A stretch of DNA of 64,000 nucleotides from Lentibacillus persicus (GTDB lineage Bacteria; Bacillota; Bacilli; Bacillales; Amphibacillaceae), in the NCBI RefSeq assembly GCF_900112705.1, contig NZ_FOMR01000011.1, positions 1 through 64,000 on the forward strand, given 5' to 3'. Below, in pieces: positions 1 to 8,723 of the stretch; position 1 is the stretch's first letter; each line of letters opens with the position of its first letter. The notes below the pieces were generated by a model. It had not been told where the DNA came from and ran no database searches. It worked only from the letters and a program-made list of their open reading frames with translations. Made by a program: the position numbers and the translations under genes.

Positions 1-373
1 TGCGCATCGACACCCCGTACTATACCAAGGGGACTCTTTTTGTATCAAACCTCAAATACCCTCAAATTTTTTCAATACAGGAATGCTCCTTTTGTAGATT
101 CATTTCGGATAAGAGAAGGCATTTTCTTTTTTGACATCATATGTGTTATAATGACAAAAATATTAATGTAAACGCTAACAAAATGGCCTTATAACACACC
201 GTCGACTGCGTGCCCAATCTCTTATCCGATTGAACAATTAAATCGTAGCATGTTTAAATTAGAAAAAAATCCTATAAAAAATAGCAATTTTTTATTTTTT
301 TAACGTGAAAAATTTTAAAATATTCAAATCGACCGTCCGTTAGTATTGAAAAAAGCTAAAGAGGTGGATGTTC
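1..373. other. Non-coding leader region upstream of the aromatic-pathway regulator
   Basis: No convincing reading frame was found. The region is A+T rich. It holds the 12-bp inverted repeat and extended -10 element listed separately, and an A/T-rich run at 265-320 just upstream of the regulator ribosome binding site. It presumably carries the promoter of the regulator gene. Confidence 0.6.
105..229. repeat. Widely spaced 12-bp inverted repeat around a promoter-like segment
   Basis: TCGGATAAGAGA at 105-116 recurs as its exact reverse complement TCTCTTATCCGA at 218-229. The roughly 100 bp between them contain an extended -10 sequence (TG-N-TATAAT at 144-152), pointing towards the regulator gene that starts at 374. 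The arms could be two operator half-sites, the ends of a small mobile or invertible segment, or chance. No recombinase is in the window. Confidence 0.4.
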
Positions 374-2209
374 ATGGAGATTAAACGGGAGGACACAAAG
401 TTGACTGATATATTTGAATTGCCAAAAGACGAAGCGTTGAAAACGTTTTATGAGCGTATGATTACAATTCCAATTACAGCAATTGAATCTTTAAAACAGG
501 AGCTCACCACAATGGTGGGAGAAGAGCGTTCTAAAGGTATTTTTATTCGTTATGGCTGGCATAATGGCGTGAGTGATGGCCAAACAGCTAAAACGTTTCA
601 ATGGGAAAGTGAACGCGATTTGATTAATGCAGGTCCTGAATTGCATATGCTGCATGGCTACCTCGATTACGTGAGGATTGATGATATTGATTATGATGAA
701 GCAGGTGACTTGGCATCAATTGATGTCTCCTGGTTCAATTCATTTGAAGTGGAGAAGTTTTTAAAGAGTGAAAATTACAGTGAAGAGCCAATTTGTCATA
801 CACTGTGCGGCTATGCAAGCGGGTATTTGTCAACCGTTCTGGAACGGCCGATTCTTGTAAAAGAAACCAAGTGCAGGGCGATGGGGTATGATCATTGTGA
901 AGTTGTGTGCATCCCAATGGAAAAGTGGGGTGACGAGCTGGAAAATGAATATCACTACTATCAATCCACCAGTATGATTCAGGAATTGGATGAAGTAACC
1001 GCCAAATTAAAGGTCGAACGGGACCATTTGAATAAAACATATGAAATACACCGGAGATTAATAAAAGAACTTCTTTCAAAGCAAGGACTTCAACGAATTG
1101 TAAATGTGCTTTATCAATCGACGGGGCGTCCGATATTTATTGAAAATGAAGATCACAAGCTTATGGCCAAGTCTGATGAGGTGACGGTTGATTTTGACCT
1201 GGAAGACCTTAACACCGACACGACCAACTTTATAAAACTATCAGAAGATACCGGGCTTCTTCGTACACCGATTTATCTTGAACAACAAATCAAAGGTTAC
1301 TGTACTTTTCTTTTTGAAAATGGCAGCACTCCCAATAATTTGGAGTATATGATTATTGATCAAGCTTCCATAACGTCATCGATTATATTGTTAAATGAAA
1401 ACATTAAAATTAACACCGAACAAAACATCAGACGTGGTTTTTTAAGTGACATACTGGATGGAAGGATGGATCAGGAAGAATTATATAAAACCGCCTACTA
1501 CCTTAATTTTAATCCGAATGATTCATATTGGATGCTGACGATTGAGCGTGAAAACGAGAATCCGGATATGAGCCGGAAAATTGAAGTGAATGAAGCATTG
1601 ATCAACCATATTAACAGTCTTTTAAGAGAAAGATATATTAATGCGATCGTGTCGCAAAAATCAGGAAAAATTATTGTATTAATTGACCACGCGTCGTTCA
1701 AAGAAGTTTACGTCAACCAATTACGTTTTATTAAACAACTTATCAAAGACTGTTCACGCCGTTTTTCCAAACAAGCATTTTATGCGGGGGTCAGTTCATG
1801 TGTTCAAACGATTGATCAAGTGCCCGCTTTGTATGATGAGACGCTTGCGGCGTTAAAAGCGAGAAATCCGAATGAAAAAGTTCATTATTTCGAAGACTTG
1901 GGGATTGAAAGTCTTTTGTTCCAAATACCTGATGAAACATTAATTAATCGTTTTGTGGACAAACAGGTGGGAGAGTTACTCGAAGTTGACAAAAATGATG
2001 ATTTAATTCAGACGTTTTATGCGTATGTGGAGAATGGGGTCAATATTAACAATACGGCTAAAGCGATTTCGATGTCGATAAGCGGTCTGAGATACCGTTT
2101 ATCAAAGATCAGTGAAACACTGGATATTGACCTGGATGATACTAAAAGCGTTTTTTCGGTCTATATGGCTTTAAACGTGTTAAAAGCAAAAGGCCGCATT
2201 AGCATTTAG
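374..2209 (+). CDS. XylR_N/V4R sensor fused to PucR-type C-terminal HTH (transcriptional regulator of aromatic catabolism)
   Basis: This 611-residue regulator has an XylR N-terminal ligand-sensing domain (about residues 15-130) and a V4R domain (about 135-195) with the expected Cys/His pattern (CHTLCGYASGY, then CRAMGYDHCEV). A coiled-coil linker follows (about 205-240), then a PucR/CdaR-type C-terminal half ending in an HTH_30 helix-turn-helix (NNTAKAISMSISGLRYRLSK). XylR and DmpR bind aromatic effectors with this N-terminal module but carry a sigma-54 AAA+ domain, which is absent here. GAGGTGG at 361-367 abuts an ATG at 368 and lies 6 nt before the ATG at 374, so 374 is taken as start. It lies directly upstream of the meta-cleavage genes and is probably their phenol- or catechol-responsive activator; the effector is inferred. 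Confidence 0.88.
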   Translation: MEIKREDTKLTDIFELPKDEALKTFYERMITIPITAIESLKQELTTMVGEERSKGIFIRYGWHNGVSDGQTAKTFQWESERDLINAGPELHMLHGYLDYVRIDDIDYDEAGDLASIDVSWFNSFEVEKFLKSENYSEEPICHTLCGYASGYLSTVLERPILVKETKCRAMGYDHCEVVCIPMEKWGDELENEYHYYQSTSMIQELDEVTAKLKVERDHLNKTYEIHRRLIKELLSKQGLQRIVNVLYQSTGRPIFIENEDHKLMAKSDEVTVDFDLEDLNTDTTNFIKLSEDTGLLRTPIYLEQQIKGYCTFLFENGSTPNNLEYMIIDQASITSSIILLNENIKINTEQNIRRGFLSDILDGRMDQEELYKTAYYLNFNPNDSYWMLTIERENENPDMSRKIEVNEALINHINSLLRERYINAIVSQKSGKIIVLIDHASFKEVYVNQLRFIKQLIKDCSRRFSKQAFYAGVSSCVQTIDQVPALYDETLAALKARNPNEKVHYFEDLGIESLLFQIPDETLINRFVDKQVGELLEVDKNDDLIQTFYAYVENGVNINNTAKAISMSISGLRYRLSKISETLDIDLDDTKSVFSVYMALNVLKAKGRISI

Positions 2210-2226
2210 CTTATTGATTGCCACAC

Positions 2227-2277
2227 AACAACCTTGGTAAAGCAGTTACGATAACTGTTTCCCAAGGTTGTTTTTTT
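2227..2277 (+). terminator. Rho-independent terminator after the PucR-type regulator
   Basis: An 11-bp perfect outer stem (AACAACCTTGG at 2227-2237 with CCAAGGTTGTT at 2262-2272) encloses an inner hairpin (CAGTTA/TAACTG) and is followed by a T run. It separates the regulator transcript from the catabolic operon. Confidence 0.9.
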
Positions 2278-2504
2278 GTCGATTGAATGATCCGGACACC
2301 ATGTTATACAAGGTTATTGAAACGCCTTTTCTCACACGTTTTCTGCTGGGGTCAGCAAAATGATTTCACATATAAAATTTGAAAAAAATAAAATTTTGAT
2401 ATTTTTAATAGCTATATTAATTAATTTCAGGCTAATATACTAACAATTAATCAAGCAATTGCTGATTATAATGATAACGTTTTCAACTATGAGGAGGAAT
2501 CACA

Positions 2505-3713
2505 TTGGCAATTAATTTAGAAGTCGAGCAGGAAACTGTGAATAGAGAACAGTTGCTTGAAAGAGCACGTGAAGTGGGAAGACTGGCAGAAGAACACGCA
2601 TTGCAGGCAGATGTTGATGCAAAATTACCGGATGTTGTCATTGAAAAAATCAAGGAAGCCGGTTTTCATAAACTTCACCGGCCAAAAGCGTACGGCGGCC
2701 AGCATCTGGATTTCTTTACGTTTGGCGATATTGTTCGCACGGTTGCGAATTACAGCGTCCCGGCTGCATGGATTACGTATTTCGCAATTATTCATGAAAC
2801 ATGGCCGGCATTTTTACCTAAACAAGGCCGTGAAGAATTATACAATAGCGGTTCGCTGATGGCCGATGTCTTTGCCCCGGTTGGTAAAGTGACCAATGAT
2901 TCTGACGGCGAAGGTTATCGGCTTAGCGGACAATGGAATTTCTGCAGTGGTGTACTATGGTGTGACTGGATTGCACTGGGTGCGATTCACCAATTACGCG
3001 ATGGATCGGAACCGGAACTCAGCTTATTTATCGTCCATAAAAAAGATGCTGAGATTATTGATAATTGGGATCCTATCGGGCTGCGCGGCACAGGCAGTAA
3101 TGCTGTCAAACTTGATGATGTGTATATACCACCGCACTATGTCTTTCCGGTGAAGCGAGTTGTTGGAGGAGCCACTGCACCGGATGGCAACTATGAAGAA
3201 GACTATCAGTTGTTTAATGTACCATATTTGGTTTACTTCTTATCCGGATTTCCTCAGATTGCCATCGGCGGTCTGGAGCGTCTGGTGAATGATTTTGAAG
3301 AAAAAACAAAAGGACGCGTCCGCATTTACAACAAAAATGCAAAAGAAAAAGACGGCAGCAGTGCCCAGCGCACGCTCGGCGAATTTAAAATGCAATTAAC
3401 GTCCTTAAAATCGATCGCAAAAGAATATATGGAGAAATTAAGTAATTACGAGAAAAACGGCACGCGAGTTCTTGATGAAGAAGAGCGTGAGCAGCTGTTC
3501 GCGATGCGCGGGCATATTTCGAAAACCGCGGCAGAACTGGGAACTCGAATCTTGACGACACTCGGCGGCAATGCCATCTACCGTGAAGGCCATTCGGAGC
3601 GTTTTGTCCGTGACTTGATTGCTGTTTCAGCGCACCCTTCACATTTATATGAAGATGCGATGGTTGGTTACGGTAAAGCAAGTCTTGGGTTGGATGGACA
3701 CCCAATGTGGTAA
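2505..3713 (+). CDS. Flavin-dependent aromatic monooxygenase, acyl-CoA dehydrogenase fold (HsaA/HpaH-like oxygenase component)
   Basis: This 402-residue protein is of the acyl-CoA-dehydrogenase-fold, two-component flavin monooxygenase group (HsaA, C2-type 4-hydroxyphenylacetate 3-hydroxylase). These enzymes ortho-hydroxylate a phenol to a catechol using reduced flavin from a separate reductase. The N-terminal helices, the central beta segment (GEGYRLSGQWNFCSGV, WDPIGLRGTGSNAVKLDDV) and the C-terminal helical domain (TTLGGNAIYREG) fit the family. The start is TTG with GAGGAGG upstream. It is first in the catabolic operon, 45 bp before the ring-cleavage dioxygenase, which supports a role making a catechol. 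No flavin reductase gene is in the window, so it must be supplied from elsewhere. The substrate cannot be read from the sequence; a true acyl-CoA dehydrogenase is less likely in this context. Confidence 0.85.
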   Translation: MAINLEVEQETVNREQLLERAREVGRLAEEHALQADVDAKLPDVVIEKIKEAGFHKLHRPKAYGGQHLDFFTFGDIVRTVANYSVPAAWITYFAIIHETWPAFLPKQGREELYNSGSLMADVFAPVGKVTNDSDGEGYRLSGQWNFCSGVLWCDWIALGAIHQLRDGSEPELSLFIVHKKDAEIIDNWDPIGLRGTGSNAVKLDDVYIPPHYVFPVKRVVGGATAPDGNYEEDYQLFNVPYLVYFLSGFPQIAIGGLERLVNDFEEKTKGRVRIYNKNAKEKDGSSAQRTLGEFKMQLTSLKSIAKEYMEKLSNYEKNGTRVLDEEEREQLFAMRGHISKTAAELGTRILTTLGGNAIYREGHSERFVRDLIAVSAHPSHLYEDAMVGYGKASLGLDGHPMW

Positions 3714-3758
3714 ATAAAGTGTTTGACTGATTAAAATAATTGGGGGAGGAACCTTATA

Positions 3759-4739
3759 ATGGAAAAAGAACCGATTTTTGATATTGCCCATTTGGCACAC
3801 ATTGAAATTTACAGCCCTAAATTAGAAGAAACAGTGACATTTTTTAAAGACATTTTGGGGATGGATGAAGCAGAACGCCAAGGAAAATCCGTTTATATGC
3901 GGGCGTACGAAGATCATTACCATAACACATTGGTTATTACGGAAAATCATGAAGCGGGCCTGGGTCATTTTTCTCTACGAACCACCTCGCCACAGGCACT
4001 TGAGCGCCGTGTAGCCGAAATTGAAAAAATGGGTTACGGCATCGGCTGGATTGAGGGTGACATTGGGCATGGTCCTGCTTATCAGTTCAATTCACCGGAC
4101 GGTCATAAAATGGAAATTTTCTGGGAAGTTGACTATTTTCAGGCACCTGAGGAGCAGAAAACGGCATTGTTAAACCGTCCGCAAAGACGTCCGAATCGTG
4201 GTGTCCCGGTCCGCCGTTTAGATCATATTAATCTGCTGGCAAAAGAAACCAATGAAAATGTTGAATTTTTGGAAGAAGCATTGGGCTTTAAGGTTCGCGA
4301 GCGGATTTTGGATGACGACGATAAAGATATTGCTGCGTGGCTAAGTGTGACGAACCTGGCGCATGACATTGCGATTATGGGCGATGCATTAGGCGAAGAA
4401 GCGCGTCTTCATCACATTTGCTACTGGTATGGCTACCCGCAGCATTTAACAGACGTTGCAGAATTACTTGTGGAAGCTGGTCACGAGATTGAAGTGGCCC
4501 CAATCAAACATGGCATCTCCCAGGCGCAGTGTATGTATGTTTACGAACCGGGCGGTAATCGTGTCGAATTATTCGGTGATTCAGGCTATCTCATTTTTGA
4601 TCCGGATTGGAAAACGGTCGAATGGAAAGGTGAAGATGCGGCCCAGGCTATTCTGTGGCATGGCGGCTCGAATCTACCTGCCGACTTTTTCGAATATGGC
4701 ACACCGGTAAGGGTTAAGGAGCCAGTTAAAAATTCATAG
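3759..4739 (+). CDS. Catechol 2,3-dioxygenase (type I extradiol, two VOC domains)
   Basis: This 326-residue protein would cleave catechol, or a substituted catechol, next to its hydroxyls to give a 2-hydroxymuconate semialdehyde-type product. Two vicinal-oxygen-chelate domains span about residues 10-125 and 152-275. The iron ligands of the family are visible as His156 (LDHINLL), His218 or 219 (LHHICYW) and Glu270 (GGNRVELFG), within the extradiol signature that starts at His251 and runs through YEPGG. The length matches metapyrocatechase-type enzymes (about 300-330). GGGGGAGG precedes the ATG. It lies between the monooxygenase and the ring-fission hydrolase, as in known meta pathways. Confidence 0.95.
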   Translation: MEKEPIFDIAHLAHIEIYSPKLEETVTFFKDILGMDEAERQGKSVYMRAYEDHYHNTLVITENHEAGLGHFSLRTTSPQALERRVAEIEKMGYGIGWIEGDIGHGPAYQFNSPDGHKMEIFWEVDYFQAPEEQKTALLNRPQRRPNRGVPVRRLDHINLLAKETNENVEFLEEALGFKVRERILDDDDKDIAAWLSVTNLAHDIAIMGDALGEEARLHHICYWYGYPQHLTDVAELLVEAGHEIEVAPIKHGISQAQCMYVYEPGGNRVELFGDSGYLIFDPDWKTVEWKGEDAAQAILWHGGSNLPADFFEYGTPVRVKEPVKNS

Positions 4740-4771
4740 CTGTAAATGATGGTGGCGCTTACTGTAAAAGT

Positions 4772-4980
4772 AAGAGGCTGGGACATAAGGGTAAAAGTAA
4801 ATAAAAAACCGACAAAAATTAGGAAGGGTAGCGGGATATACCGCTCCGGAAATATGCTGCGCTTTCCGCGGGCGGCTGATGAGCCCTCTCGTGTCAAGGC
4901 ATTTCGAGGTCTCATCCAGGCCTCTGTTCCCGCAGGAGTCTCCGCATATTTCCTCCGCTAACCCTTGTTAAAGTCAGCTT
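4772..4980 (+). repeat. Dispersed imperfect-palindrome repeat, copy 1
   Basis: This non-coding element begins near AGAGGCTGGGACATAA. It carries outer arms CCGCTCCGGAAATATGC (from about 4841) and GCATATTTCCTCCGCT (about 4944-4959), with a GC-rich centre (CGCGGGCGGCTGATGAGCC ... CCCGCAGGAGTCTCC). A closely similar sequence lies in reverse orientation at 32041-32365, and a short form lies at 19524-19672. It fills the gap between the dioxygenase and hydrolase genes and would be transcribed within the operon. Confidence 0.75.
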
Positions 4981-5108
4981 TTTATATTGAAGTTATAAGT
5001 AATTTTCCAGCCTCCGTTTTCAGCTGCCTTAATCAAGATTTGCAATGTATTTATTGAGCAATTAAGAGACGTAATCGCCCTGGATAAGAAGGGACTGGAG
5101 GGATATGG

Positions 5109-5930
5109 TTGGAAATCAGTTCGAAGCATATGAAAGTAAACGGGATTAATACACATTATCACGAGGAAGGATCAGGAAATGAAAAAATAGTATTGATACA
5201 CGGGTCAGGCCCCGGGGTTTCGGCATTTGCAAACTGGCGGTTGGTTATCCCGCGATTAAGTGAGTCGCTTCATGTTTATGCTCCCGATATTGTTGGGTTC
5301 GGCAGTACAGATAAAGTTGCCAAAGAGGATTATACCCTCGACCTTTGGGTGAATCATTTGATTGGCTTTATCGAAGAAGTAGCCGATGAACCGGTTTATT
5401 TAGTGGGGAATTCGTTCGGAGGCGCTTTGTCAATGCACGTGGCACATCGAAGACCTGACTTGGTAAAGAAATTAATTTTAATGGGGACCGTTGGTATCGA
5501 GCATAAGATTTCATACGGCTTGGATCGTGTTTGGGGATATGAACCAAGTCTTGAAACCATGCGTGAATTGATCGGTTTATTCTCATACAGTGATGCGGCT
5601 AAGAATAATGAAGAACTGGTGCGTTTGCGGTATGAAGCCAGTATCGAGCCCGAAACACGTGATGCGTTTAAAGAAATGTTTTTTGATAAGCGGCAGGAAA
5701 GGCTGGATGAGCTGGCGCTACCGGAATCGGAAATTAAAAACATTAAGATTGAGACATTATTATTTCATGGTTTAGAGGATCAAGTGATTCCATTTGAAGA
5801 GACGAGCTATCAACTAATCCAGTTATTGCCGCATGCTGAGCTGCACTTATTTAATGAGTGCGGTCACTGGACACAAATTGAAAAAACAGACGAGTTTATT
5901 AACCACATTTTTGCTTATATTAACACCTGA
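5109..5930 (+). CDS. Meta-cleavage product hydrolase (2-hydroxymuconate semialdehyde hydrolase type, alpha/beta hydrolase)
   Basis: This 273-residue alpha/beta hydrolase is of the XylF/DmpD/BphD/HsaD family, which splits the C-C bond of the ring-fission product into a carboxylate and 2-hydroxypenta-2,4-dienoate. The family oxyanion-hole sequence HGSGPGVSAFANWR (residues 31-44) is present. The catalytic triad is Ser102 (GNSFGG), Asp224 (HGLEDQ) and His253 (ECGHW). The start is a TTG 7 nt after GGAGGG; an ATG at 5105 is out of frame. It follows a repeat element downstream of the dioxygenase. A hydrolase rather than a semialdehyde dehydrogenase suggests substrates giving ketone-type ring-fission products, which is inference. 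Confidence 0.9.
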   Translation: MEISSKHMKVNGINTHYHEEGSGNEKIVLIHGSGPGVSAFANWRLVIPRLSESLHVYAPDIVGFGSTDKVAKEDYTLDLWVNHLIGFIEEVADEPVYLVGNSFGGALSMHVAHRRPDLVKKLILMGTVGIEHKISYGLDRVWGYEPSLETMRELIGLFSYSDAAKNNEELVRLRYEASIEPETRDAFKEMFFDKRQERLDELALPESEIKNIKIETLLFHGLEDQVIPFEETSYQLIQLLPHAELHLFNECGHWTQIEKTDEFINHIFAYINT

Positions 5931-6114
5931 ATTTTTTATTTATCATGATGATTTCAGTGATGACGAGGTTGATTTGATAGTTTAAATAACATTTCGGTCC
6001 ATAAGAGCGTGAGAACATAAATAACTTGCGCTCTTTATTTGTGAAAAAAATCGTTGGAAATTTCGTTTTACTGTTTTGCCAGTGCGTTGAGAAGTCGAAA
6101 GGAGAGGTGAAAAT
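5931..6114 (+). other. Gap between hydrolase and acetaldehyde dehydrogenase genes, with a hairpin
   Basis: In most meta-cleavage operons the 2-hydroxypenta-2,4-dienoate hydratase gene would sit near here. No frame resembling it remains in these 184 bp. A hairpin with 7-bp arms (AAGAGCG at 6002-6008 and CGCTCTT at about 6030-6036), followed by TTATTTG, could act as a weak terminator or an mRNA processing or stabilising structure. Confidence 0.45.
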
Positions 6115-7014
6115 ATGTCACAGAAAAAAATTAAATGTGCCATTATTGGCTCGGGCAACATTGGAACGGATTTAATGTACAAATTATTGCGGAGCGATAA
6201 GCTTGATGTAACGGCATTAATCGGTATTGATCCGGAATCCAAAGGGCTGCAAAGAGCAAAGGAAAACGGGGTAAAAGCGATCGATAACGGAATCGATGGT
6301 TTAAAAGAGCAACCGGAACTCGCGGATATCGTCTATGAAGCGACTTCCGCAAAAGCGCATCTGACCAATGCTCCTATTTTAAAAGATATGGGGAAAAAGG
6401 TGATTGACTTAACACCAGCTGCAGTCGGGCCATTTCTGGTGCCTTCTGTTAATTTGAAAGAGGACGAAATTCCGTATCTTGAAAATGTAAACATGGTTAC
6501 TTGCGGTGGCCAGGCAACGATTCCGATGGTCAAAGCGATTTCTGATGTGGCAGCTGTTGATTATGCTGAGATTGTCGCTTCCATTTCCAGTAAGAGTGCA
6601 GGACCAGGGACAAGGCAAAATATTGATGAATTTACTGTAACGACGGCTGAAGCCCTATGCGAAGTTGGCGGGGCAAAGGACTCAAAAGCGATTATTACGC
6701 TTAACCCGGCAGATCCCCCGATTCTTATGCGGAATACCATTCATGTAAAAACAGCAGAAAATGTGGAGGATAAAGAAGAAGACATTATAAAATCACTCGA
6801 TGCCATGCTTCACGCTGTTCAAGGCTACGTAAAAGGCTATCGGTATAAAGCAGTTCCCGTTGTAAAAGGGGATGTTGTGACGGTATCAGTTGAAGTGGAA
6901 GGGGTCGGTGACTTTTTACCGAAATATGCAGGTAATCTGGATATTATTACGGCCGCTGCCACAAAGACCGGTGAAGTCATAGCGGAAAGTCTGTTGAAAG
7001 GGGAGACGGTTTGA
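6115..7014 (+). CDS. mhpF: Acetaldehyde dehydrogenase (acylating), meta-pathway type
   Basis: This 299-residue enzyme would convert acetaldehyde plus CoA and NAD to acetyl-CoA, channelled from the aldolase encoded next. It shows an N-terminal Rossmann motif (GSGNIG, residues 12-17), the catalytic Cys130 in VTCGGQATIPM, and the family segment VASISSKSAGPGTRQNIDEFT. The length is typical of MhpF/DmpF (about 300-315). AGGAGAGG precedes the ATG. The stop overlaps the aldolase start (TGATG), as expected for a pair that forms one bifunctional complex. Confidence 0.96.
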   Translation: MSQKKIKCAIIGSGNIGTDLMYKLLRSDKLDVTALIGIDPESKGLQRAKENGVKAIDNGIDGLKEQPELADIVYEATSAKAHLTNAPILKDMGKKVIDLTPAAVGPFLVPSVNLKEDEIPYLENVNMVTCGGQATIPMVKAISDVAAVDYAEIVASISSKSAGPGTRQNIDEFTVTTAEALCEVGGAKDSKAIITLNPADPPILMRNTIHVKTAENVEDKEEDIIKSLDAMLHAVQGYVKGYRYKAVPVVKGDVVTVSVEVEGVGDFLPKYAGNLDIITAAATKTGEVIAESLLKGETV

Positions 7015-8033
7015 TGAGCAATGAATATGTAACCATAAATGATGTAACATTGCGGGACGGCATGCATGCAATTCGCCATCAATATACGAAGGAGCAAATT
7101 GCTGAAGTGACCAGATTAATTGATGCCTCCGGTGCCGATATTATTGAAGCCACGCATGGGGACGGTCTGGGCGGCAGTTCCATTCAATTTGGTTTCTCAA
7201 AGGAAACTGAAAAAGATATCATTACAACTGCCGTGGACAATGCCAAAAACGCAAAAGTCAGTGTTCTTCTGTTACCTGGAATCGGCACGATCGATCATTT
7301 GAAACGGGCAAATGAGTGGGGAGCGCAAGTCGTTCGCGTGGCAACGCATTGCACGGAAGCTGATGTGTCTGAGCAGCACATTAAAACAGCAAATGAGCTT
7401 GGTATGGAAACCGTCGGATTTTTAATGATGGCACACCGGACATCGCCTGAAAATTTGCTGAACGAAGCCAAAAAGATGGCGTCATATGGTGCAACGACCA
7501 TCTACGTGGTTGATTCTGCCGGTGCGCTCACGATGGATGATACACGGCGCAGAATTTCTTTATTTAAGGAAAACCTGGACACGGAAATTGGTTTTCATGG
7601 TCACAATAATCTATCATTGGGGGTGGCCAATTCAATTGCTGCATATGAAGAAGGTGCCACCCGAATTGATGCAAGTCTTGCAGGAATGGGAGCAGGAGCC
7701 GGAAACACGGCAACAGAGCAATTAGTCGCTGTGCTAAACAAGTTGGAAATTGCCAATGGTGTGGATTTATACAAATCCATGGATGCGGCGGAAAATGTTA
7801 TAAAGCCAATAATGGAGCGTCCTGTACAAATCGATAGTTTAAGCTTAACATTAGGGTATACAGGCGTTTATTCAAGTTTCCTGCTATTTGCCGAACGAGC
7901 GGGGAAAGAGTATGGCGTAGATCCACGGGATATCTTAGTGGAAATTGCAAATATGGGAGCAGTCGGTGGTCAGGAAGATTGGATTATCGGCGTTGCACAG
8001 GATTTGGCTAAAAAGCAAAAGGTTTATGCCTAA
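7014..8033 (+). CDS. mhpE: 4-hydroxy-2-oxovalerate aldolase
   Basis: This 339-residue HMG-CoA-lyase-like TIM-barrel aldolase would split 4-hydroxy-2-oxovalerate (or the six-carbon homologue) into pyruvate and acetaldehyde or propanal. The family motif TLRDGMHAIRHQ (residues 12-23) has the catalytic Arg and metal-binding Asp, HGHNN supplies the two metal-binding histidines, and a DmpG communication domain follows. The ATG at 7014 overlaps the TGA of the dehydrogenase gene; a TTG three bases earlier is less likely. It is the last gene of the operon, closed by a strong terminator. Confidence 0.96.
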   Translation: MSNEYVTINDVTLRDGMHAIRHQYTKEQIAEVTRLIDASGADIIEATHGDGLGGSSIQFGFSKETEKDIITTAVDNAKNAKVSVLLLPGIGTIDHLKRANEWGAQVVRVATHCTEADVSEQHIKTANELGMETVGFLMMAHRTSPENLLNEAKKMASYGATTIYVVDSAGALTMDDTRRRISLFKENLDTEIGFHGHNNLSLGVANSIAAYEEGATRIDASLAGMGAGAGNTATEQLVAVLNKLEIANGVDLYKSMDAAENVIKPIMERPVQIDSLSLTLGYTGVYSSFLLFAERAGKEYGVDPRDILVEIANMGAVGGQEDWIIGVAQDLAKKQKVYA

Positions 8034-8042
8034 TACAACATT

Positions 8043-8077
8043 AAGAAGGCTCGGTACAGTCCCCGAGCCTTCTTTTT
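8043..8077 (+). terminator. Rho-independent terminator of the meta-cleavage operon
   Basis: A perfect 12-bp stem (AAGAAGGCTCGG at 8043-8054, CCGAGCCTTCTT at 8063-8074) is followed by a T run on the + strand. It lies between the convergent aldolase and TetR genes. Confidence 0.95.
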
Positions 8078-8094
8078 AATGGTAAGTATTCGGG

Positions 8095-8619
8095 TTATTC
8101 TTGTTCCGTTTGTGTTAATTGAAATAACCTTTCCAAAAGGTCTTTTCGAAGTTCACCTTCTGGTGGGGCCAATCCAAACAAATCGCAAAACCACAGACCA
8201 TCAATTGTAAGTCTCACAATAGTTGCTAAAACCGGATCCAAGCCATCTTCTTCAATCTTGCCTTGCCAATTTTGGTAATGATCTTGTATAGGTTGCAGCA
8301 GCTCCGGATTTGTCGAAATCGCAGCCAAAAGACCTGAAGTCAGCTGCTGTGGGTTATTAAGCGACACTTCAGCATAGCTTCTCAAAAAGTGGCCGTTTTG
8401 AGTATCTTGAGAATTGAGATTTTCCATTTCTTTTGCATAATTTTCCAGTACGCCCTTTATTCCCCCTTCAATTAGCGCGTTCTTATTTGGGTAGTGATAA
8501 AGTAGCCCTCCTTTACTCATTCCTGCTTCTTTTGCTATATTTTCTAAAGTTAAATGCGATACGCCTCTCGAGTTAATAATACGTTGTGCTGCTTCAAACA
8601 GCTCCATTTTTTTATCCAC
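8095..8619 (-). CDS. TetR/AcrR family repressor of the acetone-carboxylase-type locus
   Basis: This repressor of about 174 residues has an N-terminal TetR HTH (LENIAKEAGMSKGGLLYHYPNK, about residues 24-45) and a C-terminal ligand domain with late aromatic residues (DGLWFCDLFGL). GTG at 8619 is chosen because it sits 8 nt after AGGAGG; an upstream in-frame TTG at 8625 is too close to it. Its promoter at about 8639-8673 holds the palindrome CCGTC-N2-GACGG between -35 and -10. The same arrangement precedes the carboxylase operon at 12.7 kb, so it very likely represses itself and that operon. The ligand is unknown. Confidence 0.9.
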   Translation of the reverse strand: MDKKMELFEAAQRIINSRGVSHLTLENIAKEAGMSKGGLLYHYPNKNALIEGGIKGVLENYAKEMENLNSQDTQNGHFLRSYAEVSLNNPQQLTSGLLAAISTNPELLQPIQDHYQNWQGKIEEDGLDPVLATIVRLTIDGLWFCDLFGLAPPEGELRKDLLERLFQLTQTEQE

Positions 8620-8638
8620 GCTCAATACCTCCTGTTAC

Positions 8639-8673
8639 CAATAACATTAACCGTCCAGACGGAATTCTGTCAA
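8639..8673 (-). promoter_or_regulatory. Autoregulated promoter and operator of the TetR gene
   Basis: Read on the minus strand, TTGACA (8673-8668) is followed after 17 bp by TTAATG (8650-8645). The palindrome CCGTCTGGACGG (8662-8651) fills the spacer next to the -10. The 16-mer CCGTCTGGACGGTTAA is identical to the one in the promoter at 12.72 kb, with the same offset from TTGACA. This geometry fits steric repression by the TetR protein encoded immediately downstream. Confidence 0.8.
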
Positions 8674-8723
8674 TAAAAGTCATAAATATTTGTTAAAAGT
8701 ATTTAAATGACTCTATTAAATTA

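Noticed and set aside
2280-2505. Sigma-54 promoter expected for an XylR-like activator
   Set aside because: No convincing -24/-12 GG...GC pair was found, and the regulator lacks the sigma-54 AAA+ domain.
4746-4961. A 71-codon frame between dioxygenase and hydrolase genes
   Set aside because: It coincides with the dispersed repeat and shows no protein-like features.
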